Part shown: positions 1 to 11,339 of the stretch, in pieces
How positions within the stretch are numbered: the first letter of the stretch is position 1
Layout: each line of letters opens with the position of its first letter
NCBI GenBank assembly: GCA_010094025.1
Contig: ML991827.1
Location: forward strand, 1 to 64,000
Length of the DNA: 64,000 bases
Direction: 5' to 3'
Origin: Viridothelium virens
Lineage: Eukaryota; Ascomycota; Dothideomycetes; Trypetheliales; Trypetheliaceae
Notes under the pieces: generated by a model
What the model was told of the DNA's origin: nothing
The model's input: only the letters and a program-made list of their open reading frames with translations
Databases searched by the model: none
Program-made: the position numbers and the translations under genes

Positions 1-59
1 TTAGTACACGCGTATGGACGAGTCAAAGTGAAGAATCAACTATTGTCTGATTCACGCTT

Positions 60-656
60 ATGCATGCTTATGCAGCTTTATTCATTTTTATTCAATTCAT
101 TAATGCTTACGAGCGCTGTGTCACTAACACCTCAAAGCTATGGTGCCGCTGTAATTTCGACTATTGGATCGCTGCAGAGCTTCAGTGGAAGTGCATCAAA
201 TCCAGTAACCCTAACCAAGTCATCGGTGACGCCCAGAACGGAAACTCTCTACTCCTTGGCCAGACTAATCTCGAGATAACTCTCATCAAACGGCTACCAC
301 AATGCGCGGAATCCTCATATTTATCGAAGAGCAGTAATCTTAACGAGCTCAACCTTACAGATGACGCCTTTCAATCAAAACTATATACTGTCAGAATCGA
401 GCACGGCAACTATATAGAACCTTGTGCAATTGGATATCTAGACTCGGACAGGCCACGATTTGCACGTCGTCTACTGTTCGATAAATCTCCATATCCTCCA
501 CGGTCTGAGTGGAGGAAGCCAGAGGGTGGTCCAGATGGAGGTCAATTTGGGGATCACAAAGAATTTGTTTGCCGAAGGTCTTCTGATCTAGGAAAGCAAG
601 GAAGAGCTATGAACGATGTATCTGCAGGGAGCTGGAACCGCTGCGTAGTCTTGTGA
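60..656 (+). CDS. Doubtful hypothetical ORF (198 codons)
   Basis: An ATG-started frame of 198 codons with a hydrophobic N-terminal stretch (residues about 5-16) that could weakly resemble a signal peptide. The rest is polar, with no motif I recognise. No homologous family comes to mind, no splice sites clearly extend it, and the surrounding 3 kb looks gene-poor. It may be a real lineage-specific gene, a gene remnant or chance. I give it little weight. Confidence 0.2.
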   Translation: MHAYAALFIFIQFINAYERCVTNTSKLWCRCNFDYWIAAELQWKCIKSSNPNQVIGDAQNGNSLLLGQTNLEITLIKRLPQCAESSYLSKSSNLNELNLTDDAFQSKLYTVRIEHGNYIEPCAIGYLDSDRPRFARRLLFDKSPYPPRSEWRKPEGGPDGGQFGDHKEFVCRRSSDLGKQGRAMNDVSAGSWNRCVVL

Positions 657-3396
657 TTTTAATGTCAGTGGTGGTCTATCTTTCTTACCAATTTATTCTC
701 TAGCCCATTGCCGCCATCCAGAAGAGTTCATTATCATACCTTTTCTTGCACTAGACCGGAGGTAGATAGCGATGGAACTATTTCGGCTTCTCCATTCGGA
801 TTATCAAAGGATTCTAAATCATCCCTAAGAATCGTTCCAAAAGCATGGTTTCCCGTGCGTAGATGCCACTAAATCTGCTCGAAGGAAAAGGTTTTGCAAC
901 GATTTTTCCGAAGAGAGACATCTGATCTAAGGATGTCAGCATGTTGATAGCTTGGGTTGTCCACGTATATTTTTCCAAGCTTTTCCATTACTATTTCCAG
1001 TCCGACAAGCATACGGTCCTTCTTCTCTGCATTCTCACCATCTGGTTCTGCGTTGATTAATCGACCCGAGGGTAGATGATCATCACTTTGAGACTATAAA
1101 CAGGTTACAGGATGAGTCTCAGGGTTTCTCGAATTTTCCAGAAGAGGAGACCATCCTCGACAAAACGACATTCAGAAGACCAATGCCCCTGTCGGTAGAA
1201 ATGTGTAAACAGAGATCTTGTGAGTGTGATGATGTACTACACGATCAAATGAGCAAGATCCATGGTTTGAATATGGTCAAGTTGCTGGCGCTTGATGAAA
1301 AGGAGGGAAGTGAATATGCATCGCAATTGTAAAATATTGCTATCATTCGAGGGTCCGAATCTTGAGCTCTAAATGATGAACGCCTAGTCTTTGTTATTAC
1401 TCTACCAAGTCCTAGGGGAATTTCGGTACTTACTCAATCGGCCAGTCATTAAAACCGAGGTTACCGGTGCAATCGTAAAGTCATATCCAAGCTCCTGCGT
1501 GTGACTCCGACGGCATAAAACCAGACGTATCTTGGGCACAGATTACAATGTGCGGCTCAAAGCAACTGTTTCTGATACCTTCTTCTTGAATACCATTTTC
1601 GCATAAAGCCAGCAAAGGCTCTTTGCGTATGTGCAATGATCCATGCCGTGTCTCCACCCAGCGAGATGCGGTGTCTATTAATGGTAGATACGCGGCAACT
1701 GTTCAAGCCGCGTCCCGACGGTCCGAGAAGACAAGGTCATTAAAACAGCAAATTACCGGAGTTGGGGTCATCTGGTCGTCTTATGAGCTACCGATTTATT
1801 TTGGTCACGAGCAGAGGACGTCATCAAGATAGAGTAAGCTTGGCTCGGACGTCGCCGAGGAACCTTGTTGCAGAAAAGGGAGTATTCCGATCTTGCCAGC
1901 TTGCGAATACTACACGCCATACATGCACCCATGTAGGTGCGCAGTGTTATAGAACATGGGACAGCGTTCAAGGCATTCGTTCGTTTACGTCGTGCCGACC
2001 CGCCTCGCGTTGGAGAATAGGCAGCTCAGGGGTCGAGCAGGTCACGCGTAGGTAAGTTACAGAGTTTCGGTTTGTTGGAGCGGACCCAACCGCAGGCTGG
2101 AAGGATCAAGCCAGTAGGCCTGCAATAAAGAGGCTATATGAGCTAAAGTTGGAGTCACTAGGGAGGATCATCAGAGTTCATTAAGCAATTTAAAGCGATT
2201 AGGAAGGAGGTCTCCAAGCCAGCGACGCCATCAATTCGCTCGATCAATTTGTTGATGTGCTCGTTCCGGCGTTTCGGTGGAGAGGGAGAGTGAATCTAAG
2301 ACAAGATCTTGAGGGACAAACTACTCTACACATCGGGCGATGTCCCGTATAAGGATCATTAGGCCCTAGCTTGTTGCATGGCCAGGGTTGACCTTGATAG
2401 GGTTGAAAGCAGATGGTGGCATTGTGGCCGTTGTTGCGACCTATACGGTTGGACATGTTACCTATCCTTGTCCTTCGGAGCTGAGTGGTACGATCAATTG
2501 ATAACCTGGATTTCATCACTCCAGAACTGGTAGTAACAAAGCAAGCGTTGCAGTTCGCGTGGAATGATCAGTGGGAACATGCAGTTGCATGTGAGAAGAA
2601 GAAGGTTGGCAGGGAACGAGGTCCCGTTGCATCTAGCGCTTGATCGATAGTGGTCATGGTGGCACAAGCGAGCAGAATCGACCTAATGAATGAGGAAGCG
2701 TATCATATCATTTCCAGCAAGGTGCCGTGGATGGTTCCACAGTCAATACTCAAGAGTTGACGCAAATCCCTGCGTTCCAAGTCCATGGAATGTATACAGT
2801 AGCAGCCTATGAGACGATAGGAATGGTTGCAACATCGTTTATCTGTGTCATCTACCCGCTGTCGCGTATCTTTATTTTGACTTCGTACATATGCTTTGAG
2901 CCGAATGCACGAAGACAATCTACAAGGATATGATTGTTTTACAAGGATTCATTTGTCTATCATTGCTAAGAAGCCCCAGAAGTGGGCCGATCAAAAAAGC
3001 CAAAAGCAAAATTGCCCCTCCTCCTTTGATTCGTTCAGCAAACGTGAAACGCATGACATGCGACACGGGCTCCAGCCCAGTCTAGCAAATGTCGAGGTAT
3101 CTGGACCTTGTCGTTGCGAAACGATCAGCGCTGGTGTACAAAAAATCAGCACGATTTGTGTATATGTTATCCAAGAAGTAGAAAAAGATATATGCAAGCA
3201 AAGATGCGCTCCATCTCGCCAATCACTCCCTCTCCAAATGCGACGTGACTCAATCATTTCAAGAAATTTTTCGACAAGAAATTGCACCCAGGCAATACGA
3301 AGACCAAGCGCAGCGAAGCCTCGTTAACAGCATCGTAAGTTGAATGAGCAGGCAGAACGGGCGACCAAGCGCACACGCGAACTGGAGGGACGACGC
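657..3396. other. Gene-poor stretch, no supported gene
   Basis: About 2.7 kb holding only short frames in conflicting phases and no recognisable complete protein. One short frame at 1623-1832 (+) contains residues reminiscent of a fungal ankyrin repeat (INGRYAATVQAASRR, compare the GGxYGxALQAASxxG type), so a decayed ankyrin gene may lie here. I see no terminal repeats or transposase-like protein. Confidence 0.4.
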
Positions 3397-4338
3397 CTAG
3401 AAGTGGCCGTGATGTCTGTGGTGCGCGTCCCGACGTCTCTTGATCTGCTCGTGAGCACGCGCGTGCTCGTCCATCTCAAGGTCACGCTTGCCAGGGAAGT
3501 CGCTAGGAGCGCCCTGCCAAGTTGTGGTGACGACGGTCGTTGTGCCAGCAACTTGGGTGACGGTTGCGACAACGTTGGCATCGGCGGGTGCAGAGAAAGT
3601 CGGCGAAGAGTAGCTGGCCGGAGAGGAGGTCGATGAGGGCGAGGTGGTCGAGGGCGAGGTCGTTGTTTGGAGGGTCGTCCCAACCTCCTGGACAGCTCCA
3701 CCAAAGGTCGGCACCACGAGATGTTCAGGCGCGGTAGAGTATGTAGTGGCATCGGTCTGAGAGGTATTCTGATCTGACTCGGCAGACGATGAGGCGGAAG
3801 AAGCCTCGCCAGCGGCGGCTTCACTTCCAGAGCAGAGAGTGACAGTGAGGGAAGCGCCTTGTTTGCAGGCTTGCATTCCATAGGCGTCGTCAGTGGAATA
3901 ACGGTAGGCTTGTTGCTTGGGGTTGCAAGATGATTCGTTGCTCGCCGTAATCATCCAGTTCTTGTCCCAGGGATTCCCATTCACATCGCTCAGGTCATAC
4001 CAGATGGTGCCATCGTCATGGAAGGTAGTTTCAAATTGCATGATATTGCTCAAATCGGTAGCGCTCTTGCTGAGCTTGATAGACCAGCCGTCCTGATTGT
4101 TGAGCTGCGTGTATTGGAACCTGTAAGGAGCGTTCGCGCCGTTGGAGTGAAGGGTATAGGTACTCTGGTCGAAACCTCCGTCCGCCGCAGGGACGTTCAC
4201 AACGTAGACCGGGTAGGAGCACTGGTTCTGCACGATCGCGAAACCGACACCGAGTTGCTTGCCATCGATACCGGCAAAAGCAGAAGTTGCGAAGGCCGCG
4301 AGCGCGGAGAGAGCTTTCTTGGTATTGAATGAAGCCAT
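3397..4338 (-). CDS. BYS1/antigenic thaumatin-like secreted protein
   Basis: A 313-residue single-exon protein. The N-terminus is a clear secretion signal ending near AFA (residue about 22). Residues about 25-170 match the fungal BYS1 (yeast-phase-specific, thaumatin-like) family: QNQCSYPVYVVNV near the start, a central WYDLSDVNGNPW motif, and several cysteines (in SSCNPKQQAY, MQACKQGA and TLCSGS). Residues about 175-275 are a Ser/Thr/Pro-rich, probably O-glycosylated linker. The C-terminus holds a GKR and a KRRR cluster followed by a histidine-rich tail (HHRHHGHF), and there is no GPI-type hydrophobic end. Function in this family is unsettled; surface or extracellular location is likely. The ATG at 4338 is chosen because it directly starts the signal peptide. 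Confidence 0.85.
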   Translation of the reverse strand: MASFNTKKALSALAAFATSAFAGIDGKQLGVGFAIVQNQCSYPVYVVNVPAADGGFDQSTYTLHSNGANAPYRFQYTQLNNQDGWSIKLSKSATDLSNIMQFETTFHDDGTIWYDLSDVNGNPWDKNWMITASNESSCNPKQQAYRYSTDDAYGMQACKQGASLTVTLCSGSEAAAGEASSASSSAESDQNTSQTDATTYSTAPEHLVVPTFGGAVQEVGTTLQTTTSPSTTSPSSTSSPASYSSPTFSAPADANVVATVTQVAGTTTVVTTTWQGAPSDFPGKRDLEMDEHARAHEQIKRRRDAHHRHHGHF

Positions 4339-7300
4339 TGGTATTGTCTAGGGTCTGAACAATTGGCGACAGGTGTTGGTTCGAGGATATATAGAAGTGA
4401 AAGGTGGTATTCACGCGAAGGTAGACACGTCTAACACAAAGTAGTGAATGTATGTGCAGAGTGAATGAATGCGATCAAAGCACAAAGAGAGTGACGTTAG
4501 AGGCGTAGAAAATGAATGACTTTCGCATAGAGCGAGTGCGGTTGTATAAAGTTGGAAAGCAACAGACGGTAAAAGACTTCGCAGCGCCAGCAACGAGCGC
4601 CGGCATATGTATACGTTGGGCTGATCTACCCATCGCCTCTATGCAGGCCAAGGGCAAAGGATTTTTGCAGGGGTGGGACGGAAACAGACAACGGGCAGGG
4701 CGATTCGTTGACCCTTCACCGAATCGTCAAACACCGCGGCTGCTCTTTGACCAACAAAGTTCATTACCGTTCCGCCCCTCCATGGGGTCCCGGACAAATG
4801 CTGGCCAAGCGCTCTTTTTTCAGTGCCGGGGAGTGGCTGGCTCGGCGGCACACCGACAAGGCCTGGCACGATTTTGCCATGCTTTAGCACAAAGTCCTGC
4901 ACAGAGGTGGAGCAGACGGACAAAGCGGGCCGACAGTCGCAAAGCCAATCGAGTGCGCAAGTTCTGATTGGAAAAGAGAGGGCAGAATTTTGGGGGTGGA
5001 TCTGGAGTGACGAGATGGTGAGCACGACGAAAGCAGTTCAGGCCGATGGTGGCCCCCCCCCGGGCTGCTTAGGTTCACCCCTGAAGGACGCGTGTCAGAC
5101 GTATTTGGCGTCGGTTCCACCAATCCATGACCGGTTGCACCACGTATTTGTGAATGCGTGATGATGGTATCATACAGCTAAAGTGCGCACACTATCTTTT
5201 CGGTAACTAAAGCAACGTAATCGCGGATGAATCGCATAAAAGTTTCTCATTTGACATGGGTCCGCTCATGAACTGCGACTGTATTTATTTCGAAACTGTT
5301 TGTGTCGCACTGGCCCCACCTAAAGGGGTGTGCTCTGCCAGGGCCAAGGCTATCCACCAATCAGAAGACAGGGCCGAGAAACATCCTTTCAGAGCTTTTG
5401 TCCCTTAATGATCTCGAAGCGTTGGCCGAGAGCTAAGGCGATCAGTGGGTTTAGTGGCTGGCAGGGCAGCCGGAGGGCCTTGATTCGCCAAACTGTCAGG
5501 CACAACCCTCGCTTAAAACGCAGCCAACGGAAGGCCACCGTCGTACCGGAAACAAGACCTGAGCGCCTGGGGTGTGGGTCGGGTACCTGAATTAGCGGAC
5601 CGGCCAGTGCGCACTCACCCACTCGCACTTGCCCTCGCACTCACCGTATCGCCAATGCGGAGTACCTTATCACCTTACCTTATCTCTGCTTACCTATATT
5701 CTTTCTTCCATCTAGAAATCCAATGAGCAACCTGTTGTGCTGACTTCAGCTTGTTGTAAGCCGGCGAGTCTGCGAATTCGCCCAACTAGCCACCTACTAG
5801 GCTACTAGAGCTGGCATCAGCTGATTGCAGTGCTGTCGGGCTATAAACCGGGTCGCGCTCGTGTACCTCCGGGCAAACTCTGCTAAGCTTTCGTTCCTCT
5901 GATCCAATAACCTGCCATCGGGTTCGCCGCGGCTCTGCACGAAAACGTGGATGTCTTTGCCTCGTACTGAGTACGACGTCAGGCGGTGACTACCCGTCGC
6001 ATCTGCACTAGAGAATGGCGAATCATGCAAACGACGTTCTTTAATGCAAAGAAAATGGCGCAGCTACGAACTCACGGTATCCAAGAAAAGAATCAAATAC
6101 TCACTGCATGATTTTGGAAGCAACGCCGCCCCAGAAGAAAGGCAAACCGTCCGTCTGCTTCTTGCAGGGAAGCCCGTAAACGCGGTACCCCATCCTTCAG
6201 CTGATCTACCGAGTACTTCTTGCGTGCATTTCCAACATACTTAGAGAACAACGGGGCGTAGGCTAGTGCGTGCAGAGATTTGGACAAGGCCGAATCTATC
6301 ATTTGCCACATCCGATGCTGAGAGCGAAACCGCCTGCAAGAGGCCTCAGAGACGCACGTACGAGGTCAACATCCGGTGTGAAAATCATTTTGCCCTCAGG
6401 CTCACCATGAATTGCTTTTAGGCGCCTCCGATCCATTAATGACTTTTGTCAGCATAGAGGCCGAGGGTTTAGAAGCTTGGTATGCGGCATTTTCTGTTTG
6501 ACTGTACAACAACTGCCCCCTGCGAAGCGCCGCACTGTATTGTGTGCCTGACAAGTGACAACTAAATCCACGTGCTGGTATGGACCTAGCGGAAGCGCAG
6601 TCAGAATTTGTTTGCAGGTCTACGATTCCCAAGCTACTAACGCATGGCCGTCCATTCAAACATTTTTACTGAACGTGCCAGAGGGCCTCTCTCTTTTGCC
6701 CATGCTTTCTTTTTTGTTGGCCGGACCCGTGGGTTGCTGGACTCGTTCAATCAGTACTCAAGGTTAATGCGCTGTTCGATCACGCCGCTTGCCCTCAGTC
6801 AGGGCTATCATTATATCATGCAGCTCAATTCACTTACTTCAGGTTTCTCCGACTACTCCGCCGCATGGTAGAATCTATGAGCCAAGAAATAAGATCGAAA
6901 GGCCAATTTAGTATCTAGGTCTGAAGGCAATGAGGCACCAGAGAATTGTTCTTCTATGAGTTTGGGAACTCCCAAAATGGAAATTTCCTGACAGCTTCGC
7001 TGCTTGCCAGAATCGGAGAGATTGAAGTTGATAGGAGAGATAAGACTGAATGAATCCGCAGGAAACTCTGAAAATCTTGTTCCCGCTTCTCACAAGGCCA
7101 GAGTCCCTTATCAAAGATCTCGGTAATCTCTGATGTATTCGAGCTCCAAGTTTCGGTGGCATACGAACCCTTATATCCGGCGTCGGCGCATACAAAGTCA
7201 CGAACCTATTGTTAAGCTTGCCACGATTCATGCAAGACTTGTTTAGGAAATTCGATTCTTGGATATGGATAAACGTGGTCAGTGAATGCAGGATCTATCA

Positions 7301-7447
7301 TATGCTTTACATCGACTTACCAAGTTTCAGTCAATGATGAATTGTATAAATACGTCTGCGAGGACTTAGGCTTCCTTTCCAAGCATCGAAGCTCGCTTTC
7401 CTACCTTTCCGTAGCAGCCGACTCAACCAGTAAAGGATATCGCCCAA
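4339..7447. other. Intergenic region with no supported gene
   Basis: About 3.1 kb between the divergent BYS1-like and E2 genes. Only short, mutually inconsistent frames are present, on both strands, none resembling a known protein. The first few hundred bases after 4338 would hold the BYS1-like promoter and the last few hundred the E2 promoter. I found no tRNA-like B box or repeat of note. Confidence 0.4.
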
Positions 7448-9691
7448 ATGGCCTCGCGGGACCAGAAAGGTTGGATTCCGGGCGGGTACAATCAGCCTTT
7501 AAGTACCTATGACCATTCTAGTTCATCACGTGGACACACTGCTCCTACCCAGATGAGCGAAGATGAGGCGTTAGCCTACAAGCTTCAGGAGCAGTTTGAT
7601 CTAGAGTCTGAAGAGTCCTCTGGAAATTATACAGCTGGTCAGCCGACTTCCTACGCAAGCAACAATGAAAAGTCGGCCACAGCGTTTAGTCCTCCCGCTT
7701 ACCCAGAGCAATCATTGAGCAATGCTGAGCAAGCTTACCACCAAAGCTTCGACCCGACAGCAGCTACGGCCCCTCTGTATCCGACGGACTATGCCTCAGA
7801 CTTGCCTTCGCTTCGAACTTTCGCAAAGCAAGTCGCACAAGTCGGATGCTCTAAGTGCGGAAACAGTCTCCTGCATTCCAAAATTACTCCACAAGACATC
7901 ACGAAGTCCTGGTTTGAAAAGAAGTCCATCCATTCAAATTCGGCTGTAAGATGCTCAAAGTGTGCAATATATACATGCGTGGGTTGCGGTAATGCACCCC
8001 AGAGCAAGGCGATAAGTAGAACGACTTCGGGGGACGGGTCACTTGGATGGTGCTGCGACCAAGGAAGGCTGTTCATCATATGGGTTCTGCTATGTCTCTT
8101 TGACCAGCAATATCTCAACGCTACTGCCAACTCCCGGGGAAAGGCTTCCTCGATCTTGAAGGCTACGCGGCTTTCCCATTCGAGCGCTAGCAAAACAGGT
8201 ACAGGCTTTGGCGGCTCGCAGCGTGGCGTTGAATCTGGGAGACACGCCGGTATTGCGTCTTTCAGGTCAAACACGAAGGCTTCGTCAGATGCCACAGATG
8301 CTATTACTCAGCGGGTCACCAACTTCTTGGAAACGATATGGCCAGGAAGTCTCCAGAGCGAAACCGGATCATTTGATGCACAGCCTCCACCAGTGCTTCT
8401 TACAATGGTCTCGAATAGCTTTTTGCTGGACAATACAGCAACCCTCCTCCGCAACGACTCGATTGAGGACGTTTCGAAGCGCGCAGACGTCTATGACAAA
8501 GTGTTGAGCTGGATCAGCGCCGTTGCAAGCCATCCCCTCACAGCGAACCTTGTAATCAATGATCGTCCTCCAAGAGGAGACAAGCTCAGCCTTCTCCAGA
8601 TCAGCTTCCACGAGCCTGGACATATAGCCAAAGGGAAGAGTAAGGATGAGAGTTCTCCGTCAATCGCAAAATGTCTGCAAAACCTCTCCACCCAAAGCAG
8701 GATGATGGTGGAGAACTTCGAAAGGTCAAAGGCACAGCAATCCGAGAAAACACAGAACACTCTCAACATCTGCAAAGGCATCCTGCTCGTTATGGAGACC
8801 CTCAATAGGTATATGCCCATCGAAGTGGTGGTTGCACGAGATCCTGCCAATGCCTGGAAGCAATGGCAGCGCGATAAAGCCGTCAGTGACGTCTCCGACC
8901 AAGAACTCCTTTACAGCCATGTCCTCGCCAACCACGGCCGCGCCATCACCCACTCCCCCAAAGATCGCATCCCGCGCCTCATCCGGGAACTCACCAACCT
9001 CAAGACCTCTCTCCCACCCGGCATCTTCGTAAGACACGCAATCAACCGCGTCGACCTCTGGAAGGTTCTCATCATCGGCTCCCCGCACACGCCGTACGCC
9101 CACGGCCTCTTCGAGTTCGACGTCTGCTTCCCGGGCAACTATCCACGACAGCCTCCCATCTTCTACTTCATTGCCGGCGGTCGGTATCGCATCGGCATGA
9201 ACCCAAATCTGCATCCGGACGGGAAGGTGTGCCTATCGCTGCTAAACACCTGGCCCGGGCCGAGCTGGAATCCCGCGCATTCGACTCCGCTGCAGATTCT
9301 CGTGTCGATCCAGGCGATGATCTTCTGCGAGGAGCCCTGGTTCAACGAACCCGGCCGGGAGGACCCGCAGATCGCGAAGAATCCGCGGGCGCTGCCGGCG
9401 TCGCAGGTATATAATGCCCATGTCCGGGCGGGGACGGTGCAATATTGCGTCTTGCCCTGGTTCAGGGACCAAGGGATCTGGGGCGAGGTTGTGGCAGAGC
9501 ATTTCAAGACGAATGGTCAGGAGATACTCCGCACAACGCAGGGATGGGCGCAGGAGGAGGCACAGTGGGGCGCGCAGGGCATGATGGTTCCGATGGGCCC
9601 TGGGGGTGGGGGAATAGGGGGCTTCCCCTACAGAAAGCGGAGCTTGCGGGAAATGGTCGGGGAGTTGCAACATTTATTCAGTCTGATCTGA
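7448..9691 (+). CDS. Large UBC (E2) protein, UBE2O/BIRC6-like core, Cys-rich N-terminus
   Basis: A 747-residue single-exon protein. A C-terminal ubiquitin-conjugating core spans about residues 510-690. It has the FDVCFPGNYPRQPP segment and the active-site motif HPDGKVCLSLLNTWPG with the predicted catalytic Cys595. The following QILVSIQAMIF and FNEPGRE resemble UBE2O/BIRC6-type E2s more than small housekeeping E2s. N-terminally, residues about 35-50 (SEDEALAYKLQEQFD) look like a ubiquitin-interacting or acidic helix. Residues about 130-210 carry paired cysteines (CSKCGN, CSKCAIYTC, CVGCGN, WCCDQG), suggesting a zinc-binding module. It probably conjugates ubiquitin to substrates chosen by its own N-terminus, perhaps as a combined E2/E3; that is inference. 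The ATG at 7448 is the first in frame. The last 450 bases are strikingly G-rich after a C-rich stretch. Confidence 0.85.
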   Translation: MASRDQKGWIPGGYNQPLSTYDHSSSSRGHTAPTQMSEDEALAYKLQEQFDLESEESSGNYTAGQPTSYASNNEKSATAFSPPAYPEQSLSNAEQAYHQSFDPTAATAPLYPTDYASDLPSLRTFAKQVAQVGCSKCGNSLLHSKITPQDITKSWFEKKSIHSNSAVRCSKCAIYTCVGCGNAPQSKAISRTTSGDGSLGWCCDQGRLFIIWVLLCLFDQQYLNATANSRGKASSILKATRLSHSSASKTGTGFGGSQRGVESGRHAGIASFRSNTKASSDATDAITQRVTNFLETIWPGSLQSETGSFDAQPPPVLLTMVSNSFLLDNTATLLRNDSIEDVSKRADVYDKVLSWISAVASHPLTANLVINDRPPRGDKLSLLQISFHEPGHIAKGKSKDESSPSIAKCLQNLSTQSRMMVENFERSKAQQSEKTQNTLNICKGILLVMETLNRYMPIEVVVARDPANAWKQWQRDKAVSDVSDQELLYSHVLANHGRAITHSPKDRIPRLIRELTNLKTSLPPGIFVRHAINRVDLWKVLIIGSPHTPYAHGLFEFDVCFPGNYPRQPPIFYFIAGGRYRIGMNPNLHPDGKVCLSLLNTWPGPSWNPAHSTPLQILVSIQAMIFCEEPWFNEPGREDPQIAKNPRALPASQVYNAHVRAGTVQYCVLPWFRDQGIWGEVVAEHFKTNGQEILRTTQGWAQEEAQWGAQGMMVPMGPGGGGIGGFPYRKRSLREMVGELQHLFSLI

Positions 9692-11339
9692 TTGTGCCCA
9701 GAGGCTGATTTGACATAAAGTTTATGTGGCGGGTCTTTGGCGGTTCTAGAGGCCACATGTCTGTCCACACTTGCACTGCTGCTGTAACAGGTGGACTACG
9801 TCTAGCTGGCTCATGGTCTTTCTACCGGATTTACAGCATTTTTAATAGAAGAGGCTTTGTATGTAAGCGGGGACATCCCTAGTAATGAAAATCTAGACAA
9901 ATCCGGAATCTCCAAATCTGATAGCTGCCCATCAAGAAATGAACATCTCAAATGTAATCAATCTGCTGCCAAGCGATATGAAGCCCACTTAAACCTAGGG
10001 GAGTACACCCCACTTTATCCCAGAACCCCCCCACTTCTCCACATATGTATCTGCAGCGAGGCCGCCACTTTCAACCCTTCTCCGCTTGGTACAATGCTAA
10101 CAGGCTCGAACTGCCAGACTAAAGTCGAAACCAACCCTACCATTTCGTTGCATGAGAAACATGGATACTCTCTGAGCACTCGGGTTGTTACGAGGATGTC
10201 ATCCCAGAAGCGATCCATAAAAAATGGCAATATGGATATTTTCGTTGACAGAACTACCCGTGGAATAGGTTACCGCTCGCCTGACAAAGGAGACATTTCT
10301 AACGCAGACATATCAATCAAGGACCAGCCGGATACAGCTGTCTTGACTTGCCACCTCAAACACGCCTCACAGTAATGCGAAGGAAGACGCCGTTTTCTGT
10401 GCCTTCTGCTGCGAAGCTATCCAGCTCATTGACAGATCCAGGATTACCACGGCCAATGCAACAGCCTGCGTACGCACTCTGCAACATCTTTGGTATCGGC
10501 ATCAATTGCCCAAGCAAAGATGTCGTATCCTCCTTGAGGATGATTCAGATACCAAACGAGGCCGAAGGAAAGTGGTCCCTCACCTGCCTCTTCACCAATC
10601 GTTCAGTGACTGGCAACCCCACGTAGCTCTCCTGATTCATGCCCTCCCTTCTCTTATCTTTATCCTACCATACCGAGATTGTGGAAAGGCTCCATATTGG
10701 GAGACCTCTGCCGAGGTGCCCGAACACGTAGAGGTAGTGACATCTGCCAAATCGATCTTCGGCACCGGAGTCTCCCGGTGACCTGGGAATCTTTTCACAA
10801 ACTCAGGACTCAGTTATAAGTTACGCTCATCATCATTCGAACCGCTGAGGCTACTTAATAGTCAGGAATGGAGAAGGTGTCCTGAATGATAGATCGTATT
10901 TGTTCCAACAGGATTGGCAAAATGAGGTGTTGTTAGCCACGCCACCTCTATTGGCAGACTGCGGCGGTACTGCTCGCAAGAATGTGTTGGAAGTGACCAT
11001 TTCACGTTGTAGCAATCGGTCTCAGAGGTGATCACAACAAGTTAACTAAAAAGCACGAAATTTTCTCATTGGCCAGTTGTGGGGGTCTACAACAACTCAG
11101 TCCCTCGAACGAGGAGTGCGGACTAACGTTGATTGGCTAAGGCTAACAGGCTCATCTGTGGCCTCAGTATCCAACAATGGCATCTAACGTAGCACCAGAT
11201 ACGGTTTGGACCACAGAAAATAGCTTGAGCCTCTTATTAGAATGATGCTTTCTCAGACAGGAGAATCTAACGATTATTCAAAATTTTTTTGCGGAGGTCG
11301 ACTCCGTATTCTCATCATTAACTCTGCTTAAACCTCGGC
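9692..11339. other. Intergenic region with weak minus-strand coding traces
   Basis: About 1.65 kb after the E2 gene. On the minus strand several protein-like runs sit in different frames: one over about 10626-10450 (containing GPLSFGLVWYLNHP and DIFAWAIDADTKDV), one over about 10800-10640, and one at 10230-10015. Stops and frame changes interrupt them and I cannot build a spliced model. They may be a decayed gene or exons of an unrecognised one. The plus-strand frame at 9857-10375 starts at TTG and is probably a shadow. Confidence 0.3.

Noticed and set aside
9857-10375. Plus-strand frame of 172 codons after the E2 gene
   Set aside because: It begins with TTG, has no recognisable motif, and overlaps more protein-like minus-strand traces.
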